Source of the DNA: Sitta carolinensis
Lineage: Eukaryota; Chordata; Aves; Passeriformes; Sittidae
DNA: 64,000 nucleotides
Direction of reading: 5' to 3'
Assembly: GCA_032173965.1 (NCBI GenBank)
Contig: CM063283.1
Location: 109,702,108 to 109,766,107 of the forward strand
Part shown: positions 29,001 through 44,786 of the stretch, piece by piece
Numbering within the stretch: the first letter of the stretch is position 1
Layout of the letters: the number at the start of each line of letters is the position of its first letter
Made by a program: the position numbers and the translations under genes
Notes under the pieces: model-generated
Told to the model about the DNA's origin: nothing
Database searches by the model: none
What the model saw: the letters and a program-made list of their open reading frames with translations, nothing else

Positions 29001-32000
29001 AATTCTTGAATGTTTTGCTTATTGTTAAAAAAATTAAAACATAAGTGGGTTATGCAGTACCATACAGTCTGACAGTATCAAGACAACTCAGCATGTGTTT
29101 ATATACACAGCTGTTACCTACAGGGGCTGAGTAAGGCAAAATAAACCCATGGCCAGGCTGAGTCACCACAACACAGAGCCAGATGTATTACAAATGCTGC
29201 TTTTCACTGGGGACTGCACAAGCCTGGCAGCATGAATGAAGATAAACCAATTTGTTGGCCTGAGAGTGCCTCAGAGACATGGAATCTCAGTCACAGTCAC
29301 CTTCCATTACTGCTGCTGAGACCTGCAGCAGTCTTCTCACTGGGAGCACTAAGGATGCCACAGACACCACAGACACAGGGAGTATTTGCTGCTTTCAGAG
29401 GACCAGGCTGGATCTGTCACTAGAGGCTGCATATTGTGGAGTCCAAAGAGTCAGGTCAAGTGCCATTTGCACTCATGAATCAAGAAAAACTGAAGGGAAA
29501 GGAACTTGTCACTATTCCCAACAGAAAACATCACTGCCATTACTACTCTGGAGAGGGGGCTGGGGTGCGGAATCCTGGGAAAGGGAATCCACATAGGATC
29601 TAGCAGTTGTGATTCTGACTTCTAGAGGTGTGTATGTTTGTGTATGTGTTCCCATACACTTACAAAAGAGGGAGGCAAATAAAACCTTGCAAGTCTTAAA
29701 ACTGCAGAACATTGCATTCTGTATGGCAGAATTTGCTATACACGTGCAAAGAGCTGTTAAAAACATGTAGGGGTAGAGATGAAAGATAACATATGAATAG
29801 AAGAAAGGAGTCTGCAGGAAGCCATGAGTGAGTTGGAACCACAATTCCAATTAGATCTTCCTTCAAACACTTTAAAAGTGTTTATATCATTAAATTAGCT
29901 CAAGCAAAATCATAAGTAGAACATGCAAATTACAGTAGAACATGTAATAGGTACACTTTCTTTCCAGTTTAATACTGAAAGGTTTCTATGATTTTTCCTA
30001 ATTAATTTTATTGTGTTTTGAAAGGTGTGTGAACACATCAAGAGAAAATTATTTATATAGCACAATGAGCCACATACCAAAATTTTTAAATCTAAGTTTT
30101 CTCTTGGGATTTACTATGTTGAAATAGTTGCTTTCTATTTGATATTAAAGAAATAATGTATGTAATCATATAGCTAATATGCATTCAAATCAAGTTTTAT
30201 TCAAATCGAGTTTTCACTCCTGCTGCCTCTCCTCACCTTTTGCCGCTCTGTGGTGTAGGGGTCATCTGGACGGCTTGCAGGAGGATTCAGTCTGATTCCT
30301 ATCTTCCTCAGGAAATTTTTTGTGTACAGGTCACAATCTACAATCTTGTATGTTCGGCCATAAAAGGTTATTTCTGTGTTGATGTTGAAATCATATATAG
30401 TATAGAACCGATCCCCATGAGGAGGTGGAAGAGGAATCTGGTGCCGTCGAACAATAGTTCCTGCAAAACAGAAAAAAAACTCGTGGAGTAAATAATATTT
30501 GCTGTAAGGATCCCAAGAGAACTAAGTTTAGAGAAGAAAAACCTGCCTTAGCAGGGAAAAAATTATGACTTATGAAGTATGGAGGCAGGGACGTTGAACT
30601 GAATTTCCTTAAGGAGCACATGGAAAGCAGAGACAAGAGGTGAGTTGGGCTGATTCCTGGTCTGAAGCAAAGAATCCATCTGAAAAATGCAGAGCCAGGA
30701 CCTCACAACTCACAGTCTAACAGGAACATTATCCAAAAGACAAAGAAAGGAGAGGAGAGAGGAGAAAAAAGAGAGATATTTTAAGTTTGACAAAATAATC
30801 ACATAAATTTTCTTATTCATAGTCTTTAAATTAAAGGAATATTATCCTGACAGCATCGAATCTTATTACCTTTTGAAGATTAAAAGACATTAAAAGACAA
30901 GGAAACTGCTATTGGCCTATCAGCTGAAAACTGAAATACATTGATGAATCAGGTGATGCTTCAAAAGTACTCACTGCTTGTGAGCAAGAGACTGGAACAT
31001 CTTTCGTATGAGGAAAGGCTGAGAGAGCTGGGTCTGTTCAGTCTGGAACAGAGATGACTCGAGGTGGGAAAAACCCATCTATAAAAATAAAGTTTATAGA
31101 TACCTGATGGGAGGGAATGAAGAAGATGGAGCCAGGCTCTTCTCCATGGTGCCCACTGAGAGCAAATTAAAAGATACAAAATTCCAGCTGAGCACACAAA
31201 CTCACTTTTTTACTGGAACAGGCTCTCCAAAAGGGTTGCAAAGTCTCCATTCTCAGAGATACTGGAAACCCAGAAGGACATGGCCCTGGGCATCTGGCTC
31301 CAGCCGATTCTGCTTGGGGCAGGGGCATGGACTGGGCAATCTCAAGGCATCCCTTCCAACCTCAGTGATTTAGGGATACCACAAATATTTTAGAAATAAC
31401 TTACAGGAATTTTAGAATCAACTTAAGGGGGCCTGGGGAGGAAGGGGATAAAGAGAGAGCAGAAGGGAGAAAAATTCCACTGTGTGCTTTGTTTGGTGTT
31501 TGAAGGGCCTTGTTCCTAGGTTAGTCCATGGAAATTCTTTATTGTTCACTTTATTTCCCTATGGACTAATTTGTATGAAATACCTTTCTCTACTACATTA
31601 TCAGAGTTGTTTATTACGTTCTAATTCCTACAAAGAAAACATATCCTTAATTTTTCAGGGGAATAAAGCAACAAAGCAGATTTACTTTATGTTCCCATTA
31701 AAATAATTATTTAAGACCCATTCATCATCCTGATGTTTCACATGTACCAAATCAAACATTCTGGTTATTGACCTTTGACTGTAAAATAAACTTTAACCTC
31801 TATCTGTTTAAGCATACTGTAGACCTATTTAGGATGAATCCTCATGAAAAATGTTAGAAATTGTGGCAAGTAGCACATTTTAATGGGATGCAAAACTGCA
31901 TTGCATTAGCTCTAGCAAAACCATGTACTTTAAAATAATTTACCTGATTTTGGCTAAATCTTAGGTCAATCAACAGATAATGGGATAAGTCAGAACATGA

Positions 32001-34829
32001 AAATCCTGTTGAATCATCACTTTAATTAAAACATAATGGTTGATGATTTTCTAATATGAGGTGTTTTCAGAGATTATATTCACCTCAGACTGGTGAATAA
32101 GCCTCAGCTTGTATTTCATATCACTTTTAAGGGTGAAACACACATACCCACTTTGTTCTGAGGGAGAAGAATTTCTTTCCTAATGGAAAATGTCTTGTAT
32201 AGATAATACCTCTAGCAATCCTTCGTTTTTATTAGCTATCCCTGTGCACGATGTACACACGCAGAGGGTACATTTTATAATGTTGAATTTGAAATTTAAT
32301 AAAACCTGATCAGCTGAGGTTAGGTCTCATCATTTTAAAATTGTTCTTCCCCTCTGGAAACTAATAAATTTTGCCTAGAAATTTGTTGCAAGCTGTTAAA
32401 GGAGAACATGATTATGCAGCTTTCAGGTTGCTCAGGATAGATTGCTATTCCTGATGGTTCTTTGGTTGTCACTCTATTGAGTAATTTGTTGCACATTCTA
32501 CTGCACTACAAGCATTGATTTAATATTTGATTGTCAAGTAAGCTCTGCTCTACTGAGCTCTTAAGGATTGAGGTACTGCTTTTCTTGACAGTGGCAGTGG
32601 CACTGAGCTCCCACACCATAATTTGTTGCACATCTTCTTTTCTCTTGGGGCTTTGGATTATTTGGCAACCCCAGCAGCTGCTTAAGGAGATCTCACTAGA
32701 AGTGAAGGCCTTTTGACAATGAAGCTGGGCAGCAAATGATTCGGTCTCTGCTGCTTCTCTTCTCTGCAGAAGAAATTAAATGGTACCCAGAGTTTCCTCA
32801 GCACAGCTCTGTGACTCTGCACAGCTCAAGGATGCATTACAGAGAGGAGAGGAATGAGTAACACCTGGAGATTGTACACACTTTGCTTGCACAGAAAGGA
32901 GGAGAAGCCACCACTATTATCCCTGCAACACAAAGTGTTCATCCCAATAAACAAGGAGGTTTCTTACACTCGTTCACCCTTCCAGAACACAGCAAGGTCA
33001 TGATTTGGCGACCATCAAATATGGCAAAATCACAATTATTTCAAGGCCTTGGGGGAGGCTTAAACTCTTAGATAATCTGTTATATTGGAGGAGCTGATGC
33101 AACTTCACTTTCCCACTTGTACTTTCCTCTTCAGCCAGCGGCCTTGGGCACCCAGCCAGGAGGCAGCTCCACTCTCTTTTTCAGCTGGCTGACCTTGGGG
33201 AAACCAGCCAGCTGCTCCACTCTGCTCTGGCTTGCACGGTCTGCATTGCACTGGAAGCTACAGTCAACCCCATGGGAACAGAAATGACCTTTTGATAAGA
33301 GAGTATCAGCCAGCCACAGTCCTGTTAACTGGGAATTATATGTACAAAACATTTGCAACTGCTATATCTAGCCTGGCTTTCTATGGGAGAATTTTTTTCA
33401 TACTGAAATAATAATTATCATTCTGGCTGTGGAAGAAGTGTTTGGAGTTTGTTACATGGTCAAGTTTATCATCCTTCTCTCCTTGTCTTGACTTAGGCCT
33501 TGTGCACTGTGATTGTCCTGCTGTTTCTTGCTTTGATTCTGGTTTCTCAAGTTCAAGGTTTCTGCATTCCTTCCTCAGTACAGATTTCTTCTAACATTTC
33601 TAATATTTGCCAAAGAGCAAGGCAGTATCCAAAATTAAATTAAGTTTAAATTTCAGTTATTTAGTAGCAACTTTGTAAGTCCAAATTCATGTCCAAGTAC
33701 AGCAGCCAGTTTCATAAAATAGTTTTTAAAGTCACTGAAACATTTTCCACAGATCATTTACTTCACTGCTTTGAGATTCTGATCAATGGTAAAAGCACAT
33801 TTTCTGGCTTTTTTCTCTAAAGCAAATTTGTTTTAGTTTTGTAAAATGATAACTGAACTTAAAAATTCTCTTAAGTTCTTTGACCACTGTTCCTTTACAG
33901 ATCTTTGTCTGTAAGCCTCTCCAAGTTCCTTTCTGCAAAACCACAAGCACTACAAGAGTACAATGGGAAACTACTGCTTTTCTCCAATCCCACCATTCTT
34001 GGACACCCGTTCAGACCATCAAAGTCTCATTTGTGGGTTATTTGTGGCACAAGCATGGGTAATCCATGACCTCAAGGCATTAACCAGCTAAGATCTACCT
34101 TTGATAACTGGTTCACAGCTCTACCTTCTCTCCAAGAAGCCTCCTGAAAACAGCCATCCCAGCTGTCTGGCTCACATCTTTTTTGCCAGGGAAAACATCC
34201 AAGTTAAGGTGACCAGCACCTTCTGCCTGCAACAGTTAAATTCAACTTTATCCATCACTGGGTTTTGCTGTTCTTCCTTTACACAAACCCTTTCCTGTCA
34301 CTGCATCTCTCCAATTCTTCACAGAGAATGAGCCCATCCTGCTCCTGATGTCTCCACACCTTTTTCTTCACTCACCTGTGCTCTTTTGTTCAGTGCAGTT
34401 TGCCTTTTAGCAACCCAGGCTCTCCTACAGCTGAACTCTCCTCTACAAATCTCTGGAATTTTAATTAACTGAAAAGTTGTATTTCAGCAGATGTGCAGAG
34501 AGCAGCATAATGGTCAACATCCTGAACTTCAGTTCAGTTCAGCTCCTCACTCCGTTATGACCTTTTCTGTCTGATCATGGGTAAGATTTTCATTCCTTTG
34601 TGCTTCAGTTTACCAGCTTCGCAATGCAGACAGTTAAATTCCTGTTGTTCTTGGGCTTAAAAATTCCCAGTCAGGATAAAAAATTTGAACAATGTAAGAT
34701 AGATAGATGGATGGATAGATGGATAGATAGATGGATGGACAGATGGATGGATAGATGGATAGATAGATGGATGGACAGATGGATGGACGGATGGATGGAC
34801 GGATGGATAGATAGATGGATAGATAGATG

Positions 34830-34923
<94 letters not shown>

Positions 34924-37900
34924 AATTAAAATAAAAGAGGAAATGGGACAAATCTTTATTGAAAATGGTAAGATTAGCAGTTAATGATTTAGTATATTTT
35001 TTAAGGAACATTGTTTTTCATGTATTCAACAACAAATATCTAGAGCCTTTAACAGAATAACTTTGTCACTGCTCTTCAGCATCAAGTCAAACTCCAAGCA
35101 CATGTGAGAACAGAATCTTCTGATAGGCGTCCCCCTCACTTCTTTCACTCTACATCACATTAATTTCTAGGATAACAAGATTATTTATGTAGATGTTATG
35201 ACAAAGTATAGGCCTCATATCTATGCATCAAGTATGAAGCCCAAAGACATTCTAAATAGTCCTTGGGCCTTTCAATCTACAGTTTTTCTTCCTTCCTAAA
35301 CACAACCAATAAACAGAGCTTCCTTAGCAGCCCAGGTACCAGTGACAAATGAATTAAGTGCACTTTGGAGATCCTGGAACGTTAATTTTTAATCCCTCAG
35401 GTAAATATGTTGCATAATATATATTCATCCCACATAAACAATGTGACATCCCACATGACAATCTCATAGAGACTTCCAAAACATCCTTGCATGGAAGTCT
35501 GAGAAATGCTTGTTTCTCTCTAATACCATTCAGTTAATTTTAGGTCTAGTATCAAAGGTGATTCCAACAATCATTAACACAAGATACAACCAAGGAAACC
35601 GGAGGGAAATTGTAGCCTTCCTGTTACCAAAGGAACAGGACCAGATTGCCAGGAACATTAGGGCTGAAGAGGCAGCCTGCACAACCCATAGTACAAAGAC
35701 AATGAAAATAACTCCTTCAAATGAATCAGCTTTGAATTTGCTTTATCCTGCTCTGAAGAATCTGGCTTCCACCTTCTCTCTCAAAGGCATCACCTCTGAC
35801 TCTCTGTACTTCCTTTGTCAGTGGACATTTCCTCTAAGCCACAACCCCAGAAGCAGCTGCTCCCACTGTTGGGGCACACAAGTCAAGGCAAACCCAAACC
35901 TGACAATGTCTCCCACTTCTTACATATAGGTACAGAGTGGGGGTAAGGGAAAGAACCCCAACGTGTTTTTCTCACATGATAAAGCACTTGCCCAGGTAGG
36001 ATCAGGATGAGATTTCATTGCATTCAAAATCAGTCCCTGTTGATGAGCCTACAAAACTTCTGGCAAGAACTACTCAACACAGGGACAGCAGCACCTGAAG
36101 CACCACTTTAAGAGATTCATAGGCAATTTTATCCAAGTCCTAACAGTAATAATGCACATAACACCTTCAAATATTATCTTACTCTGTAGACAGAGAAATT
36201 GATAGCATCTGCTGATCTGGGAAAAGAACAGGGTAGTTAAATAGTTAACTCATTTTTGAAAATCGCTGTGCTAAGAATGTATAATATGTACAAAACATCT
36301 TTGGGGACTGGGAGGTGCAGTCATCCCAAGACATCCTGCTTCTCTGGATTATATCCCTTGAAAACTTTTACTTCTGGCAGTGACCCATAAACACCAAGAA
36401 GCAGCAGCTGTGTTCCCCCTCTGCAACAGGATGTTGACCGCCAGATCACATTTTCTTAATATAAACCAAGTCCAATAATACCCCAGTAAATCAGCACAGT
36501 AAACCCTCCTCCTCAAGTCCTCAGGCTGGACCCAGTACAGGGATGTGACACTGAGGCAAGGCAGCTTCTCAACTTAGGAGGCATCAAGGAAGAATTACTG
36601 TGCCAAGGACACTTTAATCATAAAAGAACCAAAAACCAGAGGCACAAAAGACTCTTGTCTTCAGTAATGGCAGAGACTCGTGAACAGTTACAGAGCTGCT
36701 GACACATAACTCCCTGTCAGTGCCAAGATGGGAGGAGCCAGGCTCAGGAATGGAGATCTAGAACACAAATTGTTTTTGCAGGAGTGACCCAACACTGACA
36801 AAGACCTTAGCACCATATGATTTCCAACTAAAATATTTGAGAAAAAATTGTATGCTTGAGTAGGGGAGAGGATTCAGCCTTACAAAACCCACATCTTGAG
36901 AAACTAAGACAATAAAAAATTCACATCATGACCTGTAACAGGAAAAGACAATTATACCTGTGCATTTACAACCCATTTTAGCTATTAGAACTCACGTTAT
37001 ATATCCTTTGGAATGGACCAAGACTGTACTGAAGAGAGATATAAAGGGGAGAAAAAAGGGTGCTAATAAAAGCAGAATACCTTGACTGAAGCCACTATTT
37101 TTCACTTCGGGCTCAGTCACTTGAATTGTATCATCTTCAAGGTAGAAATATATTTTACAGTGTCTGATTCTATATGGCTCTTGATTTTTGTCAGGTACTT
37201 CTTCTTCAAAATAGGCATCAAAACACAACACCTATTAAAAACAATAAATAAATATAAAGCAGCAAAATCCTCCAACATTTTGCAAAATATGTCAAATTAA
37301 CTTGTATAGGTTACAAGTAACTAAATGTATGGATTTCAGGAGGTAGATTTATTTCTCAGAAATGTAAGAACAGAAATCCACATTAAAGAACAAAAATTTA
37401 AAATTCTTTGCTTGGCATTTTTATTATCACAATATCTAAGCAGAGACAGAACTCTAAAGTAAAGAAATAAATCATATCAGGAGGTTGCTTGGAAAATCTT
37501 CCAAAGAAAGTATTTCTGATAACACAATGAGCTGCTAAGGTACTGAAGCGAATTTTAGACTGTTATTCTATGAATTACTGGAAAATACAGTGTATTATGA
37601 CAGCAATGGCTTTACCATCAAGCTAAGTGGAAAGAATTCTTTTTAAGCAGATCCTGCAAGTGTTCAAATGAATGGTACTGAAGACTATCAGAGAGAAATG
37701 ACATTTTTCAGGAGGTAGTTACAACTGTGTGATATTGGCATTTCAGAACTTCCCTGGTTCTGCAGTTCAGTGAGTGGGGCAATCTCACAGAATGTAGCAA
37801 CTCTTCACAGTCTCTTGTAACAGCAATAATGCAAAAACCCCACTTTCACAGGGTAGGTGCTCACTGGCCCTCATACCTGGAGATCCCAGCTCAAACTCAG

Positions 37901-40900
37901 ACACCGTTACACAAGTTCTGCACTTCTTGGTATCAGTTTTTCACCACCAACACCAATGTTAAGGGAACAAGAGAGATGTATCTACTTCCTAGTGCATTAT
38001 CCAGCAGGATGCTTGCTTTGGTAAGTATGTGCAGGAAGGCATTAATTAAAACAGGTTTCTATCCTGTCCCCCCAACATATTTGGGTCAAAACACTGTTAT
38101 TTTATACTTTATTTTCCACACTGGTCATATTTAATAAATGGAATTACCATTACTTTTGATTCATCAGACAACCTGAAGCATTAAAAAAAAGACAATTTAG
38201 CTGTTCCCTATGTTTCAACAAGCATCTAGCAGACCATGAGTTGGAAATGTCTGAAATCTAGTAAGCTGGCTGAATTCCCTGCAGGACAGAACACACCGGT
38301 TAATAGTCTGCAATCCTTTTGCATGTGCCTTTGGGAATCTCAAAGTACCTCCATGAGTACTGGAGATAGAGATTTTATAACACCTCATAGACAAGAACAA
38401 TCTCCTTTTCTACATCTGGGAAGAGAGAAGCAGCTTGCCCAGGAGCACACAACAAAAGCCACCCTGTATCCTGCTTGGACTTCTCAGTCACATTCCCCTC
38501 TCTCAGGTAGGTTAAGTGCAAGATGAGAATAATTCTGTTTACAGAAATTATTTCAAAGGCTCAGATCCCACTGAGTTTCAGCAACCATTGAACAGTATGA
38601 CAGACACATTTTTGGCATCAGCTCTTCTGCACTGTGATTCTCCACCACTAGAGAAATAAAATTTAAATTATAACCAAATAACATAACCATTACCTGTTAA
38701 ACCTGATGGCAGTAGATGTTCACACAAATTAATCTAGAAAACTCAGTTATGGTTTGCTTAATTAGTAGAACACGCAAGTTTCTGAACAATGTACAGACTT
38801 GAAAATAAATTTTAAAATTAATACTTGTCCACATTTTTCTAACAGTGGATTTCACTGTTTCACATATCAAACACAAAAGCACTGGACAAAACATTTGACA
38901 TATAACAGAAGCAACACAAACTATCAATCCTGAACATCTCATCCTCCCTCCAATTGTCTAAACACTGGTGTAGAGTGTCATTTTTGGTGACCAAATGATC
39001 CTTCCTGGCCTCCAGCTACTGTTCTGGAATGACCAGGAGCCATGTATAAATCTCTTGAACACTCCAGGGGACTTCAAAGGCACTGTGGTGGAACCACTGT
39101 ATCCCAGTCTGAACATCCTGGGCTTCAGCTGGCAAGGATCAGAATTTCATTTCTCACCCAGCTGCTGCTAAGCTATGAAATCACTGGAAACAAGGAAACT
39201 TTACCCTCTTGTCCCTGTTCTGCCAGTCCCACTAGAACAGGGACATTTCATGAAAATACTGTTCAAGAGCTCTGTTTCATTACTAATTGTTCTTAATTTT
39301 GTCAATGATCTCTTCTGAGAATGGTTGTCTCATGAGACACCAGCCAGGCAAAGCAGTCTGTTTGCACAGAACTCCAAGCTCAATCACATCCTTAATCTCA
39401 CTGGATTTATTTCTTTCTCTGAGCACACACCTATGCCCTGGCTTATCCCTCCCATTTGAGGAGTTTGTGCAGGTTCTTTTGCACTCACACTTTGTGCTCT
39501 TTACACCCTTATCAACGTGCTAATGTGTGACTGAAATATATGCAGCCACTATCTGTAATTTTGCAGATCAAAGCAGATGATTCGGGAGGCGTGAGGAGGG
39601 GAAAGAAAAAAATGAAGACGACTTCATTTTCATTTTGGAGCAAAGTTAGTCTTAAAAATACTCAAAATGTAACACTTCCTAACTTGAGTCTCATCTGCAG
39701 TACAGAACTACAAAGTTCCTATCTCACTCCTTAAAAAATTAAATGTTATTTATGAAAACCAAAAAAAACAAGAATTGAATAAACTCTGTAGCACTTTGCA
39801 AAGTGCCACAAAGTTTCCCTGGCACCTGTGGTAGTCAAACTATAAACATCATTTCACAACCGGGAGGCCCTGTGTGTGTTTATTTAATCATAGAAGAAAT
39901 TAAATTTACACCTGCATCCTATTAGGCAAGTGAAATTACAAAGACTACTTCTCAGCCTGCTTAATAATGAAGTTTTATGCCTGTCCTTCTTTCAGTTACT
40001 ATGGTACTGTTGAAAGTTAGCAACCAAAGTGGTAAGAAAGCAGCTTACATTTCAAAAGATAAACACCTACTCAAACCATTTTTCATTAAGTGCACTATGC
40101 TGATTCCCAAACTGCAGCACTGGAGGACAGAGCTGTTCCAGGCTCGTAACTGGGGAAGCTAAATTAAATGGATGGTAAGGACCCTGCAACAATCTGCCCC
40201 TTATCCAAACACAGGAACCCTCCAGAGGCCAATTCTGAACCTGCAAACTCCGGTCCTGGACTGCCCTGTGGATGCACACATGGGTTGGATCAGGAATGGC
40301 CAAAGGCCAGCAAGCTCCTCTCTCCAGCCAAGGCCAGGACCTGATGCTCACTGGAAGATCCCTCTGCCTCCTACTGCACCCCTTGAGTCCACAGACTGGG
40401 ATCCAAGGCCTGAAGAGGCAACACATCCCTCCATGTTGAGTAGGAAAAGCGAGTCCAGGGATCTCAGAGGCAAAGCCAACCAAAGGCTTTGAGCTGTTCA
40501 AACCTTACATTTTCTTGTTGTAGCTCTGCTCTGCCAAAGATAAATGTGTAATTATACTCCAATTACCTGCATGGCTTCTCTTTTAAAGCAAAAATTATGA
40601 GATTTGCCTTTCTTCCCAATATTTTAAATACTGTAATCATTTAGTCATGCAACATTTCTGTGATCTGCTGAATGATTCCTTTTTCTGGATCATTTTCCTT
40701 CCCTGATTGTAGGCTTTTTGTTTCAGAAACAAAACATCTCTAAGTAGAATTTAATGTGAATTTACTCAAGGCAAGCAACAACAACATGCTACAAAATTCC
40801 TGTCATCACAGGTTATTGTTATTTGGTAACTCTCTAACTTTAAAGGTGTCACTACATTCTTGCAAAAAAAAAAAACAGACACAAAACAAAAACAACAAGC

Positions 40901-43900
40901 AAAAACAAATGAAAAACCCAAAGCAAGCAAACAAAAACACAAACACTAATTTTAAATTCCTGTGTCTGTATCAGACATAATCACACAATAACAAATCATA
41001 CAGAAGTCCAGAAGTCAACAGGACTTTGAGCATACAAGTATGATGGCATTAGTGAATCCCAAACATATTTGAGTTTAATGATTCCCAAGTGCCCATGCAC
41101 ACTTTCTCCTGGTCTGGGGTTTACCAATTCTTACCAAATTGCCAAATAATTCCCTTACTGTCATTATTCTCACTAGAAAAGAATAGGCTGTCCACTCCCT
41201 TATTTTTGTTAAATCCTGTGGGAGATGTATCCCAATACAGAAACATTTTTATATATTGCTGTATGGCATGACATATGTTTATATTTATCATCCAATATAT
41301 TAATATAATGAAAAAATATACCCACTACCATTCCTTTTGTCTAACTAGGAACTTCTTTGGCATGCACAAAATCTTCTGAAATATCTGACTAATGGAATTT
41401 CATTGTTATACTCTATCATATTGTAGCTATTCATAAAAAAAAAAAAAAAAGGAATTTCTACATACCTGCTTGTCAAATGCTATCCAGGAAGGAGGACTAC
41501 TTCCCATTGCTTCAGGAAACACACTGTTGGTAATTTTCAGGGTCTGGCCAGGTAACAGTTCACCTCCTATTCCAGGTTTATCTTCAAACAGCATAGGAAC
41601 ATTATTGCTGTAACCAAAGAGCTGGGATCTGTGGAACTTTTCTCCACCAATCTGTCGAAAGTGCAGAAGAAAAAGAGAATAAATTTTCTGTGTGTTTGTT
41701 TTTAAATCCATAATAGCTGACCATCCAGGCAAAGAGGATTAATCATGCAAAAATTTCTTTATATTTAATACAGACTCTAAAAAACCTTTGACAACTGGAA
41801 TGCTGCAAGTGAAGTGACACTTTTCAGTGGTCAATTTGCCAGTCTTATAGACAAAAATGGAATAATATTCTAGTAATTTACCTAGGCTGAGAGACTGGGT
41901 GGCACCAGATGTTTCTCCCCCACACTCCTTCCCTGCAATAAGGATTGAGGTATGTGGTAGAGAAAGAATCAAGTCACCCCCAAGACCTGTTGTAAAAGGT
42001 AAATGGGAAAGGCCTTTCCTACAGCTCTCCAGAGGACAAGTGGAAACAGTTCAGCAGCACTCAGAGAACAGTCTGCTCTGTTATTCACATCAAATATCTT
42101 ATTTACACTTGCATCCCTGAGTGGAAAATAAATTCCTCTCTTCTAGGAATACACTTGAATTTTGGGAGGCTAGACCTGAATCAAAAGGCAGATATTCATT
42201 CCATCTGGGAATATTTCAAAAGGAGGACTCTGTAGTGATTCCTCTATATTATCACTAATTTCAGGCAATTAAAGATGGAGTGTTTAAAAATATAGGACCA
42301 ACCATCTTGCCCACTCAAATTTCTTGTCTGGGGCTGAAGCCAGTCTTCAAGTGGCACAGAAAAGCTTCTGGGCTCACATAAATATCTCTCCTGTCTCTGG
42401 GAATGTCCCTCCTAACAAGCTGCCTGCTTTGCTGGCCAGTTCCCTCCAATGGGGGCAGCTGGTGTGAGCTGGGCTTGGGCAGCAATCCCCTAATGACCCC
42501 ACACAGCAGTCTCATAGAAGAGGACAGGGAAATAGGAAATGCCAAAGGAAAACTCGACTTCCTTCCATGAGCAGCAATCCTGACTTGCTAGCTCCTCTCA
42601 CTCTGCTATTCTTCCCTTTCTTGCCCTCTCAAATCCTCAAAAAACTTAATTGGGAAAGCAGAGAAGGGCCACTGCACCCTGGCACACCCATTAAGGGGAG
42701 AGAGAGGCCATCAGAGCTGTGCCCTCCCGCAGCCTGGGACTGGGGAAACATGAGGGACAATGAGGCTGAAGTGGGAAGAACTGATGTTATGGGGGAGACA
42801 AGTAAAGGTAGAGGAAAAGGCTGGACAGTAAAATTTTTTCCAGCAGCACCAGAGCAGGATGTCAGTGAAGTAGCAGGGGGACAAAATTGCCTCCCACTCC
42901 ATTTGGAAGACTGAGTACCATTAATTATCACATACACATGTGTAAACTACTACTCCCCAAAAAGGTGTAGTTCTAAGTTAATATCACAAATCACAAAATG
43001 GTACAAAGAATCCTTTTTCATGATGGCAACATCCAAGTGCCCCAAGAAAATGTAACACACGCCCAGCAGAGCAGCTCCGGGAACAAGTGTGAGCAGTGAA
43101 GCTGTAAAACCTGAAAGTGCTCAAGCAGTTATTTCATTCTGCCAGTATGAAAGAGTCAGGAATCTGAAAGGCAGGGGACCTCATGGCACAGAACCACCAA
43201 CACTGGTCTGTGGGAATCCCTGCACTTTAGGGGTCAGTCTGAACTATTCACCTGCCTCCAGGGGTTCCAAATCTGATGGCACAATACAGAGAGCTGCTGA
43301 CACAAACAGCCCAATCACTGCTTTAACTCAACCTTGCTTAAAATCCTTCTGCACACCACTTCTGCAAGGACAGCAGTATGAAAAAGAATACTTACTACTT
43401 TTACAAATCATTATTTTTAATACCATGATAATCAGTGGCTATACCCTTGCTTAGGTTAAAAAAAGCTGAGCTAGCCAGTACCCTTTGAAACAGTTATTGA
43501 AAAGGAATAAAGTTCACATACTGGGGTCAGAAACAATCAGAGCTATGGAAGCACATCTCCAAAGAAGATACCTTAAAGGTAAGCAGTGTTTTGAACCAAG
43601 GTGGATAAAAGAGCATGCAGAAAGTATCATGATTTAAAGAATAATACAAAGGAAACAGAAAATTACTCCTCAAGATATAACTCAAGAACAAGAGTTACTG
43701 AAAAAAAAGAGAAAATCTTCAAAAGGAAATGCTTGTAATGCAGACTAGGAGCTCATGGGTCCCACTACCACACTGCATTGCTCAAGTCAGGAATTTAATC
43801 AGACACAATTGCAGGAATGATATCCAAAATTAAATATGTTATACCAGCACAGCTTCATAAGCTGTGATATAAAATGTCATGCTTCAGTGTGAGCACATTT

Positions 43901-44743
43901 AGGCATGGGGAGCAGAGCTTCATGCAGTCATCCCACCTCTCAAACAAGAAGTGAGGACAGGTGCTCTCCTGGAATCTAGAACAGCCAGGCACTGTCAGGG
44001 GCTGGCACCTGCTCTGTAACATCTGCACTTGGGATGGCTTCTTCTCTTTCCTTTGGGTGCTACTGAACTTCCCTTTCTTCTTTTGTTACTTTTTTTAAAC
44101 AATTTTGTTCCTCTGTAAGTTGAGAAAGAGCTGGGGAGAAGTCAGAAAGGAAGGGAGCTTTCTGCATTTATCTAACAGTTCAAATGTACAATAACTACAG
44201 CCAAGATGAATTTTAAAAGGGGATTTTCTAGGGAGAAACATCTGATTTATACTGAAGGTGCTACAGAACAGATTCCCTTTCTGGCACAGCAAGCATTTAA
44301 TTATTTTCCCTCTATTACCTAAGCCTGTGTTAGGGAGAAAAGCACAGTTAGCAAAGCACAGTGAGGGTGGAAGTTTTCCTGAGCAAGGAAAGCTTTTCAT
44401 GTCCTCAAAACTTCTAGAAGCATTTGCTGTTCATATGTTTAGGGGCTTAGCAGCAAAAGTATGACAAAGTTTTCATCAAAGTAATCCAGGTCTGACCCTG
44501 CTGGAATTTCCAGAATTTAGGGCTAAAATCACAACATCCTTAAAATTTGATATGAAAAATACATGACAAAACAACTTCAATTCGTTAAGAATCTTTTGTG
44601 CCATTCCTGTAACTTTTTAGGGTTTGAAAAAAAGACTGGTTTAGATTCCTAATCACATAATTACTTATCCCTGTCTTCCAAAAAGTACCTAGATCCATAG
44701 ACAAAACAATCTCTTCTCAAAATCTGTACAGCTTTTTCTAAAG

Positions 44744-44786
<43 letters not shown>

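Larger units (their letters stand above)
30461..37080. other. EFHC2 intron 3
   Basis: About 6.6 kb with a purine-rich stretch near 30735-30780, a CR1 at 31 kb and the GATA compound microsatellite at 34.7 kb. The 139-residue open frame at 35510-35929 has no recognisable homology. Confidence 0.8.
37232..41465. other. EFHC2 intron 2
   Basis: About 4.2 kb of mostly unique sequence, with the A/C-rich stretch at 40.9 kb and the T run near the exon 2 donor. A slightly GC-richer segment at about 40130-40490 is unassigned. Confidence 0.8.

Noticed and set aside
34600..35011. 80- and 125-codon frames rich in Asp-Arg-Trp or Ser-Ile-Tyr-Leu repeats
   Set aside because: They are translations of the GATA/GATG microsatellite.
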